Part shown: one piece after another, positions 1 through 6,394 of the stretch
Position numbering within the stretch: position 1 is the stretch's first letter
Layout of the letters: every line of letters starts with the position of its first letter
NCBI GenBank assembly: GCA_963781285.1
Contig: CAWAFI010000005.1
Location: 372,001-436,000, forward strand
Source: CAIWHR01 sp963781285
GTDB lineage: Bacteria > Pseudomonadota > Gammaproteobacteria > Burkholderiales > Casimicrobiaceae
DNA length: 64,000 nt
Direction: 5' to 3'
The notes under the pieces: generated by a model
What the model was told of the DNA's origin: nothing
What the model saw: the letters and a program-made list of their open reading frames with translations, nothing else
Database searches by the model: none
Position numbers and translations under genes: made by a program

Positions 1-537
1 GTGACCGACATGCTCGGGAAACAGGAAGCGGTAACGCTGGACGACGTCGCCGCCGGCACTGGTGACGAGCCGGTGGGTCGCCGTCCGCACTTCAATGCTT
101 GCGTTCCAGTCGACGATGCGGGAGTCGATCGCGGCCGCGCGCGATTCGGTCATCAGGAGGTCGAACCATTCCCGCCGCGAGCGCGATGGCGCCGACAGCG
201 ACGGTGACGCGTATTCGCCGCGCGGGGCGGGACGCGGGAGGGTGCGCGCGTCGAACAGCGCCAATCCAGCCGTTGCGCGCGCCCACGTGGCCGCGCGTTC
301 GAGCGCGGCCGCGAGGCCGGCGGGCGACGTGTCGCCGGTGGCCGCGTAGCCGTAGCCGCCATCGGCATAGACCGTCGCCATGGCGCCGTGGTCGATGCAG
401 GCGAACGGTGGCAACGCGACGTTCTTGCGGACGCCGTAGCACTCGCTCGTTTCGTCGACGATGCGCAGCGACCAGAAATCGGCGCCGCGCGTGACGGATG
501 ACAGATCGGGAAGGGTGAGGCGATCGGCGTCGGGCAT
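1..537 (-). CDS. TldD/PmbA-family metalloprotease-like protein, partial (N-terminal 179 residues)
   Basis: The reading frame is open from an ATG at 537 to the window edge without a stop, so only the N-terminal part is present. The translation contains features of the TldD/PmbA modulator-of-gyrase family N-terminal domain: a beta strand with DFWSLRIVDET near residue 20, then VYADGGYGYAATGD near residue 57, followed by an alanine-rich helix. Family members are zinc peptidases (TldD/TldE) acting on unfolded peptides, for example in microcin maturation. The HExxxH metal site would lie beyond the window edge and cannot be checked. The family call rests on pattern recognition only. The gene reads leftwards, out of the toxin-antitoxin region. 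Confidence 0.62.
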   Translation of the reverse strand, partial: MPDADRLTLPDLSSVTRGADFWSLRIVDETSECYGVRKNVALPPFACIDHGAMATVYADGGYGYAATGDTSPAGLAAALERAATWARATAGLALFDARTLPRPAPRGEYASPSLSAPSRSRREWFDLLMTESRAAAIDSRIVDWNASIEVRTATHRLVTSAGGDVVQRYRFLFPEHVGH

Positions 538-561
538 GGCTGTCGAGCGGGTTAGGCGGGG

Positions 562-882
562 TTAGGCCCCGATTTGTACCAGCGTGCGCGGCTGAAGTGA
601 TGAAAGGACGCCAAAAAGCCGGGGAATCAGTGGACGAAGCTCCTCAATTCGATTGCTCTTTGCCGCGAGAACGACCACCGCGACTGGCAATCTGCTGAGG
701 TTCTGTTGGTGCCGAAGATTCTGATCCGCGGTGATCAAGACTTCGAAACGATCAGCCGCACGTGCGAGGAGCTCACCGTTCTTCAACCCAGACCATCCCA
801 TTTCCTGGACAGTACGGACATCGTGACCAGGGAGCTCCGATTGCAGCTCAATAGGCAGCGACTCGTCAAGCAGGATGCGCAT
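562..882 (-). CDS. DUF5615 PIN-like toxin
   Basis: A protein of about 106 residues starting MRILLDESLP. DUF5615 proteins are small PIN-like putative RNases paired with DUF433 antitoxins. The acidic residues expected of a PIN site are visible: D6 and E7 in LLDESLP, E37 in NGELL and D53 in ITADQN. An upstream in-frame ATG at 906 would add eight Arg-rich residues, but MRILLDES is the usual family start and gives a 17-base overlap with the antitoxin gene. The tandem overlapping order, antitoxin first, is typical of type II toxin-antitoxin operons. Activity is inferred, not shown. Confidence 0.78.
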   Translation of the reverse strand: MRILLDESLPIELQSELPGHDVRTVQEMGWSGLKNGELLARAADRFEVLITADQNLRHQQNLSRLPVAVVVLAAKSNRIEELRPLIPRLFGVLSSLQPRTLVQIGA

Positions 883-1084
883 CCGGCGCCAGCGCCTCGC
901 GGGCAAGTTCCAGCGCTGCGACTGCTTGCTCCCGCGTCACAGACGGAAACGACATCAAGAACTCGTCGAGCGAGTCACCTGCTTCAAGATAGTCGAACAA
1001 ATTCTTGACAGGGACGCGCGTACCTACGAAGACGGGAGTGCCGCCAAGGATATCGGGATCGCGATGCACCACTGGCTGTTCCAT
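866..1084 (-). CDS. DUF433 antitoxin
   Basis: A 72-residue protein starting MEQPVVHRDPDILGGTPVF. This matches the DUF433 family, short helix-turn-helix-like proteins that neutralise DUF5615 PIN toxins and probably autoregulate the operon. The hallmark segment GTPVFVGTRVPV is at residues 15-26, followed by the LFDYLEAGDSLDEFL helix and SVTREQAVAAL. An earlier in-frame ATG at 1156 would add 24 residues unlike the family, so the internal start is preferred. It overlaps the toxin start by 17 bases, implying translational coupling. Confidence 0.8.
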   Translation of the reverse strand: MEQPVVHRDPDILGGTPVFVGTRVPVKNLFDYLEAGDSLDEFLMSFPSVTREQAVAALELAREALAPDAHPA

Positions 1085-1145
1085 ATGCCGCCCCAATTGA
1101 TAATTGGCGCACACATGATACGCCGGCTCCATCGCTTGCCTCGGG

Positions 1146-1469
1146 TTAGGCGGCAAATATCTGCTGCAGGGTTACCAGCGTGGACCGCAGGGTAGTAGGG
1201 CTTATCACCCCCACCCGCCTTGCCAGGCGCCTCTTGTCGATCGTGCGTATCTGATCCAGCAGGACCAACCCGTTCTTGCCGCTGAAGCGAAGGGGAATTC
1301 GGTAGGGCGCCGGTCTGCTGCCCGTCGTCATCGGCGCCACGATGACCGTGTGCAGATAGTCGTGCATCTCGGGCGGCGACACGACGACGCAGGGCCGAGT
1401 CTTCCTGATTTCGCTACCAAGGGTCGGGTCGAGCACGACGAGCCACACGTCGCCCCGGGAAACTACCAT
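1146..1469 (-). CDS. mazF: MazF/PemK-family endoribonuclease toxin
   Basis: A 107-residue protein with the MazF/PemK fold signatures: RGDVWLVVLDP at residues 5-15, KTRPCVVVSP at 23-32, APMTT at 45-49 and LLDQIRTID at 70-78. MazF toxins cut mRNA at short sequences. Arg25 and Thr48 correspond to the catalytic Arg and Thr of the family. The ATG overlaps the end of the AbrB-type antitoxin gene by 7 bases, so the pair is one operon. Length is normal and nothing is broken. The cleavage specificity cannot be read from the sequence. Confidence 0.88.
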   Translation of the reverse strand: MVVSRGDVWLVVLDPTLGSEIRKTRPCVVVSPPEMHDYLHTVIVAPMTTGSRPAPYRIPLRFSGKNGLVLLDQIRTIDKRRLARRVGVISPTTLRSTLVTLQQIFAA

Positions 1470-1711
1470 CGCAGCTCCGCGTCATTCTCGTTCCCGAATT
1501 CCGGCCAGACGAGCTTGTCATCTCTTGCCTCCGCGATCTTGCGGCTCGCCTCGGCCCAGCCTTCCCTGGCCTTCGCTTGCGGGCGACGCAGTACGATGCA
1601 GCCCTTCTCGAACACCATCTCGGCTTCATGCTCCAATCCGGCCTGCGCCAGCAGCGGCTTGGGAATGAGCACGCCTTGCGAATTGCCCATGCGGCGAATG
1701 GCGATTTTCAT
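1463..1711 (-). CDS. mazE: MazE-like AbrB/SpoVT-fold antitoxin
   Basis: An 82-residue protein beginning MKIAIRRMGNSQGVLIPK, the swapped-hairpin DNA-binding motif of MazE and other AbrB/SpoVT antitoxins. The C-terminal half is charged and probably disordered, and would wrap around the toxin. Such antitoxins bind their own promoter, and AT-rich DNA with a TTATAACAATG stretch lies directly upstream at 1725-1740. It is followed with a 7-base overlap by the MazF-like toxin gene. The low-complexity segment around residues 48-65 (KAREGWAEASRKIAEA) is usual for this subfamily. Confidence 0.85.
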   Translation of the reverse strand: MKIAIRRMGNSQGVLIPKPLLAQAGLEHEAEMVFEKGCIVLRRPQAKAREGWAEASRKIAEARDDKLVWPEFGNENDAELRW

Positions 1712-1760
1712 GTTGGCCCCGTAACGTTATAACAATGTTATGCCGCCCCGGGGCTCGCTG

Positions 1761-3257
1761 TCAATCCGCCTTCGTCGCCAACCCGTCGAGGGGTTCGTTG
1801 AGATACGCCCGCAGCGGGCCAAGGTGGCGTGCATAGTTCTGCCAGCGACCCGAAGAGCGCTGGTAGAGCGGCTCCCGCACCTGCCACACGCTGGCGGTCT
1901 TGACCGCGTTGCGCACGCGATGAAAGGACAGGCAGTCTTCCTCCCAATCGAGTCCGCAAAAGGCAAGCAACCTCTCGACGGCCGGTCGAGGTTGGCGCAC
2001 GAAGGCATCGTAATCGAAGTCGAGGATGTCGGCGCCGAACAGATCCTTCCAATGCGCCATCAGACGCCGGTATTGCCGGTAGTAGTGAGCTGTATCCATC
2101 AGATCGAGCGCGTAGCCCATGCTGTGGTCGAGATGCAGGAAATAGACTGACAGGCAATTGTCCAGGGCGTTGCGTGTCGTGTGGATGATCCTTGCGCTCG
2201 GGAACAAGGTCTTGATGAGACCGATGTAGAGGAAATTTTCGGGGCGTTTGTCGGTGACGTGCAGGACCCCGGGAAACACCTGCGCGAGCGAGGCAAGGTA
2301 GCGCGCCGCGAGCTCACCGAGTTGCGGCGCAGAAATCTGCGCCATGCGCGCCGGAAATGGCGCGAGTTCGGTCTGCACGAGCGACGGCACAAAATCGATC
2401 TCGCCACCGGCCGTCACGTGCGAATGGCCAGCCAACACCTGCTCGGTCAGTGTCGAGCCCGAGCGAAACATTCCGCAGATGAAAATCGGGCGGGCGGCGG
2501 CCGGCTCGGGCGCACCGACTCGCCATCGATCCCGTGCGAACGTCGCGATCAACTGATCGACGAACAACTCCTGTCGCCGGCGGTCGTAGAGCACCGCACT
2601 CGGTCCGGCGATTTGGCGGCTGGCCTGGTTGGCCGCAGCGTAGGCCTCGAATGCCTGATCATAGGCGCGACACTCATCGAGCACCTTGCCGAGCGCGAAG
2701 CCGAGCCCCGCCTTGTCCGCCGTCGTCGCAGCGGGGTCGGAAAGAGCGTGTTTCAACCTGCCGATCAGCGGATCGTCCGGTCCCGAGACGGGCTTGAGAT
2801 TCGCGTACCGCGCGAGCCCTTCGTAATAGCCCGGAGCGATTGCCAGGATTCGCTCATAGATGGCGAGCGCTTCGTCGCGTTGGCCAAGATCCGACTTGAG
2901 GTTGGCGAGATTCGTCAGCGCGGGGACATAGTTCGGATTGAGGGCAAGCGCGGTGTTGAGCTCCCTTTCGGCCGCGTCTTCCTGGCGCAGCCAGTCCGAA
3001 TAGATGACACCGCGATTGAGATGGACCTCCTCGGGCCGGCTCACGCCCCGGTCGAGCGCCTGCTGGTACGAGGCGAGGGCGGCGTCGAAGCGCCGCAACT
3101 TCCGCTGCAGTAGGGCCAGGTTGTACCAGCTGTCCGGCAGATCGGGCCAGCGCGCGAGCAGGCGCTGATAGACGGCTTCGGCCTCCGGCAGCCGACCGGC
3201 GCGCTCCAGCAGCACTGCTTCGCGGAGCATGGAAAGATGATCCTGGGTCGGCGTCAC
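1761..3257 (-). CDS. TPR-containing sulfotransferase
   Basis: A 498-residue protein with N-terminal tetratricopeptide repeats (about residues 8-150) and a C-terminal PAPS-dependent sulfotransferase domain. The 5'-phosphosulfate-binding loop is IFICGMFRSGSTLTEQ at 258-273. The 3'-phosphate-binding segment is IIHTTRNALDNCLS at 357-370. This architecture belongs to the Sulfotransfer_3-like family, related to tyrosylprotein sulfotransferases, and the acceptor is unknown. The TPR part suggests a protein or peptide substrate or partner. Two further sulfotransferase genes lie at 12.9-13.8 and 16.1-17.1 kb, among hydroxylases. Both nucleotide-binding motifs look intact. Confidence 0.87.
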   Translation of the reverse strand: MTPTQDHLSMLREAVLLERAGRLPEAEAVYQRLLARWPDLPDSWYNLALLQRKLRRFDAALASYQQALDRGVSRPEEVHLNRGVIYSDWLRQEDAAERELNTALALNPNYVPALTNLANLKSDLGQRDEALAIYERILAIAPGYYEGLARYANLKPVSGPDDPLIGRLKHALSDPAATTADKAGLGFALGKVLDECRAYDQAFEAYAAANQASRQIAGPSAVLYDRRRQELFVDQLIATFARDRWRVGAPEPAAARPIFICGMFRSGSTLTEQVLAGHSHVTAGGEIDFVPSLVQTELAPFPARMAQISAPQLGELAARYLASLAQVFPGVLHVTDKRPENFLYIGLIKTLFPSARIIHTTRNALDNCLSVYFLHLDHSMGYALDLMDTAHYYRQYRRLMAHWKDLFGADILDFDYDAFVRQPRPAVERLLAFCGLDWEEDCLSFHRVRNAVKTASVWQVREPLYQRSSGRWQNYARHLGPLRAYLNEPLDGLATKAD

Positions 3258-3533
3258 AGCTCGAATGTCATTCCCGCGGAAATGGGAACCCGGTGTCGTT
3301 TGTCGCTGTCACGAAAGACGCTGAGCCCCCGGCCCCCGATTACAGTCCTCGGGGGCAGGCTCCTTGTGCGGGGGCGACGGTGCCGGAAATCGGAGCGCAG
3401 CCCACGAATGAATGCGAACGACACAAGATAACCAGCGACCGCCCGTGGGCGTCCGCGTTGACCGAATTGGAAGGACTTCCCCTACACGGGTCGGCAGCGA
3501 AGTGCCACGATTGAATTTCCACGTTCAATCACG
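3258..3533. other. intergenic region, no gene seen
   Basis: This 276-base stretch between the TPR-sulfotransferase start and the ParE-like toxin end has only short overlapping open frames of skewed composition. No promoter, terminator or RNA gene could be supported. It should hold the promoter of the leftward sulfotransferase gene. Confidence 0.4.
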
Positions 3534-3836
3534 TTAGGGCGCCATTTTTCGATGACGCCAGTAACTCGGTCGCCGATGCAAATGCGCGACGGCAAGAACG
3601 TGAACGGATTCTCGATCGCGACGGTAGATGATCGCATACGGAAAGCGATCGACAAGAGCTCTCCGAATGGTCAAGCGAACAATTGCCCCAATATCGGGGT
3701 ACTCGCGAACGAACCAGATGGTGCGCTGCACTTCCGCGGAAAACAATCGACCCAGTCCCACAACCCGCGATTCGTAGAACACTGCAGCGGCAGAAAACTC
3801 GGCCTCAGCCTCGGGATGAAACGAGTACGGAATCAC
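3534..3836 (-). CDS. RelE/ParE-family toxin
   Basis: A 100-residue basic protein with the RelE/ParE pattern: an N-terminal helix PEAEAEFSAAAVFYESR at residues 8-24, a mid-region RRALVDRFPYAIIYRRD, and the terminal strand VHVLAVAHLHRRPSYWRHR, where family toxins end in a His/Arg-rich strand. The ATG overlaps the antitoxin stop by 4 bases (ATGA), so the pair is translationally coupled. Whether it targets gyrase (ParE) or ribosome-bound mRNA (RelE) cannot be told from sequence alone. The pairing with an addiction-module-type antitoxin makes a ParE-like plasmid-stabilisation toxin most likely. Confidence 0.85.
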   Translation of the reverse strand: MIPYSFHPEAEAEFSAAAVFYESRVVGLGRLFSAEVQRTIWFVREYPDIGAIVRLTIRRALVDRFPYAIIYRRDRESVHVLAVAHLHRRPSYWRHRKMAP

Positions 3837-4063
3837 CCAAGCTTACGACGAAGACGGGCAAATACCTCATCGCCCGGAACGAGCTGAACTTCTCCACGAT
3901 CAATCTCGGCAACTCGGCGCTCAACTTCAATCCGCCAAGCTTCGTCCACTCCAGCGTCAGACCCTTCGTCAAGGGACTCTATCAGGGCGAGGGCGAGCTC
4001 GGCCCGCTCCGACTCTTCAAGTTGAGCCGCCTTCTGCTTGAGCTCCGCAAGAGCAGTTGACAT
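3833..4063 (-). CDS. addiction-module antitoxin (putative, TIGR02574-like)
   Basis: A 76-residue acidic protein starting MSTALAELKQKAAQLEESER and carrying the motif LALALIESLDEGSDAGVDEAW. This is the pattern of the putative addiction-module component family found upstream of RelE/ParE toxins. A longer frame to 4339 exists, but the upstream part has no family resemblance, and the ATG at 4063 gives the usual length. It overlaps the toxin gene by 4 bases. The upstream gap 4064-4199 should hold the autoregulated promoter; no operator repeat was identified there. Confidence 0.83.
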   Translation of the reverse strand: MSTALAELKQKAAQLEESERAELALALIESLDEGSDAGVDEAWRIEVERRVAEIDRGEVQLVPGDEVFARLRRKLG

Positions 4064-4199
4064 AGTGCGCCTCGATGTCAAAGCCATCGGACGATTATAC
4101 GCGGGAGCGCGCCGTGCTGCCGGCGGCGCCCCAACAACCGGTTGACGCTTATGGCGGACCTCGCCGCGCGGCGACGGCCGAAGTACTCGCTTGGTGACA

Positions 4200-4844
4200 C
4201 TACTGAAGACGGCTTGACCTGATCCGATCGAGTTTCGCGGCATACAGGTCATGGTCGCTGCGGGTCGTCGCGTATTCCTTTGCGAGGGCAAACTGCTTGC
4301 GGGCCCGGTCGGTGTCGCCGAGTCGGAGGTAGGCGACACCGAGCCAGAACCGGAATTCGTGGTAATAGGGTGCGCGATTGACCTCCTTGGCGAACAGATC
4401 CCTCGCCTCGCCGGGATCTCCGTCGCGCAGCGCCTTCATGCCCAGGTCGAAGTCGGTGAACGGGGGATTGGGCTCGAGCCGCTTTAGCTGGCTCGCCAGG
4501 ACCTTCGCTTCCGGCGCGCGGCCCATGTCGTTCAGCAGCCGCACCAGGTTCGACATGACATGGGTGTTGCGGGGCTCGCGTTCAAGCGCGGAGGCGAATG
4601 CCTTCTCCGCCGCCGCGAGATTGCCGCGACGGTGGTAGATGACGCCGAGCGTGTTGTAAGCGCTTACAAACTGCGGGTCTTGGCCGATGGCGGCGCGTGC
4701 CCACCAATAGGCGTCGTCGATCTTGCCTTCGGCGAACAGCTCGGCAGCCCGGTTGTTCATGAACATGGCGACGATGGATTCCTCGGTGACGACCCGGCTG
4801 CTGAGGCCGCGGGCTTCCTGCGGCGAAAGGAAATCGATGGTCAT
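4200..4844 (-). CDS. TPR protein, C-terminal half of a split transglutaminase-like/TPR gene
   Basis: 214 residues with at least two TPR units (about 45-115) and the recognisable block VAMFMNNRAAELFAEG near residue 25. In the homologues I recall this sequence follows, in the same polypeptide, a transglutaminase-like lipoprotein domain encoded here by the gene directly upstream in another frame. The ATG at 4844 overlaps the upstream stop (ATGA). Two readings are possible: a translationally coupled pair, or one gene of about 382 residues broken by a single-base shift near 4850-4880. Coding potential continues upstream of the ATG in this frame, which favours a frameshift. Confidence 0.65.
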   Translation of the reverse strand: MTIDFLSPQEARGLSSRVVTEESIVAMFMNNRAAELFAEGKIDDAYWWARAAIGQDPQFVSAYNTLGVIYHRRGNLAAAEKAFASALEREPRNTHVMSNLVRLLNDMGRAPEAKVLASQLKRLEPNPPFTDFDLGMKALRDGDPGEARDLFAKEVNRAPYYHEFRFWLGVAYLRLGDTDRARKQFALAKEYATTRSDHDLYAAKLDRIRSSRLQ

Positions 4845-5347
4845 GCAGGTCGCTCTCGCGTCCCGGCCCGGCGATTGATCTTTGCGCCGAGGGTCAGGTT
4901 GACGTGCCCGATGAAGAACTGGATGTCCCCGATGCGGCTCACCGTCTCGTCGGCGAGGACGCTCTGGTATCGGATCGGCAGTTCGAGCGCCTTGGCGAAA
5001 GCGGCCGTCATGATGACCAGCGACAGGCAGTTGCCCGAGCGGGCGGCGAACGCCTGTGCCGCGTTCCGGGTCATCATCGAGTCGTACTCGAGCTTGAGCT
5101 CGCCGGTCTTTGCGATCGCGTCGATCAGCCCCTGGCGGGCACCCTTGCTGCGCACCTGCCGGGCGATCTCCGTGCTCAGGTAGCGCTTCATCTCGTCGCT
5201 CAGCGCAAATACATCCTCGGCGCTGATGCGTTCGGAGGAAGCAGCGAACAAACGATCGACGAACAACCCGTCGGGCGCCCGCGGCACGGGCGCCGTCGCG
5301 CAGGCGGCAAGCAAAAAGGAACATAGCGAGACTGCCCAATTTCTCAT
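4841..5347 (-). CDS. transglutaminase-like lipoprotein, N-terminal half of a split gene
   Basis: 168 residues. The start MRNWAVSLCSFLLAACATAP is a lipoprotein signal peptide with lipobox LLAAC, and AAAGGAGA sits five to six bases upstream of the ATG at 5347. The mature part has the segment ARSGNCLSLVIMTAAFAKAL (about residues 97-116), typical of transglutaminase/cysteine-protease-like folds with its Cys, and ends in FFIGHVNLTLG, where the His would follow. The frame stops 4 bases inside the TPR gene. Reading frame and homologue memory suggest the two were one protein. Function is unknown, probably an outer-membrane-anchored periplasmic protein. Confidence 0.65.
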   Translation of the reverse strand: MRNWAVSLCSFLLAACATAPVPRAPDGLFVDRLFAASSERISAEDVFALSDEMKRYLSTEIARQVRSKGARQGLIDAIAKTGELKLEYDSMMTRNAAQAFAARSGNCLSLVIMTAAFAKALELPIRYQSVLADETVSRIGDIQFFIGHVNLTLGAKINRRAGTRERPA

Positions 5348-5468
5348 GCGGCGTCTCCTTTCCCGGCGATTCATTCTATCCCCAAAGCCCCGAAGCAAAC
5401 AAGCTAATGGTTGGCCGCAGATGCCGAACCTGATGCTCGCGCGGGAATCTCCCGGTTCGGTAGGCGGG

Positions 5469-5939
5469 TCAACGATTCGAGGGCGTGATGCCGTCACGGC
5501 TCTCGTTGGCAGGCGAGCCGGTGGCGAGGGAAGCGAGCGCGGGTCCGACGACCCGGACGATCCGCCAATCGGCCAGGAGCGTTGCTCCCAGTGACCGGTA
5601 AAACTCGATGGCCGAGGCATTCCAGTCCAGCACCGCCCATTCAAAGCGACCGCAGCCACGCTCGACGGCAACTTGCGCGAGGGTCCGCAGCAACGCCTGG
5701 GCGCACCCTTGGCGGCGAAACTCGGGGCGGACAAAGAGGTCCTCGAGCCAAAGTCCGCGGCGGCCAAGGAAAGTCGAGAAATTGTGGAAAAACAGCGCGA
5801 AACCGGCGGGTTCGCTGCCTTTCCGGGCGATCAGGACCTCAGCCGCTGGCTGCGGACCGAACAGCGCGGCGTCGAGATCGGCGTCCGTTGCGATGCACAA
5901 ATGCGCGAGCTTCTCGTATTCGGCGAGCGCCCGAATCAT
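5469..5939 (-). CDS. GNAT-family N-acetyltransferase
   Basis: 156 residues with the GNAT acetyl-CoA signature: LWLEDLFVRPEFRRQGCAQAL around residues 63-83 (the R-x-x-G-x-A type pyrophosphate loop) and EWAVLDWNASAIEFYRSLGA near 99-118. The pattern resembles diamine (spermidine/spermine-type) acetyltransferases. The first ATG (5939) lies inside what should be the first helix. The frame continues upstream with the normal N-terminal strand (FDIRAAGHEDLGAIAT) back to an ACG codon at 5997-5999, which sits where an ATG would be expected, and no ATG, GTG or TTG lies between. Either ACG is used, or the start codon is mutated or mis-sequenced. Confidence 0.8.
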   Translation of the reverse strand: MIRALAEYEKLAHLCIATDADLDAALFGPQPAAEVLIARKGSEPAGFALFFHNFSTFLGRRGLWLEDLFVRPEFRRQGCAQALLRTLAQVAVERGCGRFEWAVLDWNASAIEFYRSLGATLLADWRIVRVVGPALASLATGSPANESRDGITPSNR

Positions 5940-6394
5940 CGTGGCGATCGCACCGAGGTCCTCATGCCCGGCAGCCCGGATGTCGAAGGTCGACGACGTG
6001 GCTGATTGGATTCACTCGATCCGCCCGGCGGCCCTTCGGGACTCGCTTGCGGCAATGCTGTTCGTAACGCCTCCCCTCACGCCGCTTCAGGGTCTCGGCA
6101 CCGCCACCATGCGTTGTCAACAGCGACCGCCGCGATCCTTGCTTGCTGCAGTGCATCATCCGACGCCGACCGCGATTTCGGCATTCGGTTTCGAGCTTCG
6201 CGTGCACACCAGACGTTGTGCAATGCACATCGACATGATTGGCAAATTTGCAACAAATCGGCTGCCGCCATTGTAGCGGGTACGCATTTTCGTTGCCCCC
6301 GAATTCGGCACCGGGGTAATGTGCATTTGCTTGCGGCAACGCGAACGACTCTCGTTCCTCGTCGCCGCATCAAATTTTCTCTGGGGGGAACTCC
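5940..6394. other. intergenic region of 455 bases
   Basis: Bases 5940-5999 still encode the N-terminal strand of the GNAT protein. The rest up to the TonB-receptor ATG at 6395 has lower coding character, with an AT-richer patch at 6180-6290. No convincing promoter, repeat or RNA gene was found. Confidence 0.4.
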
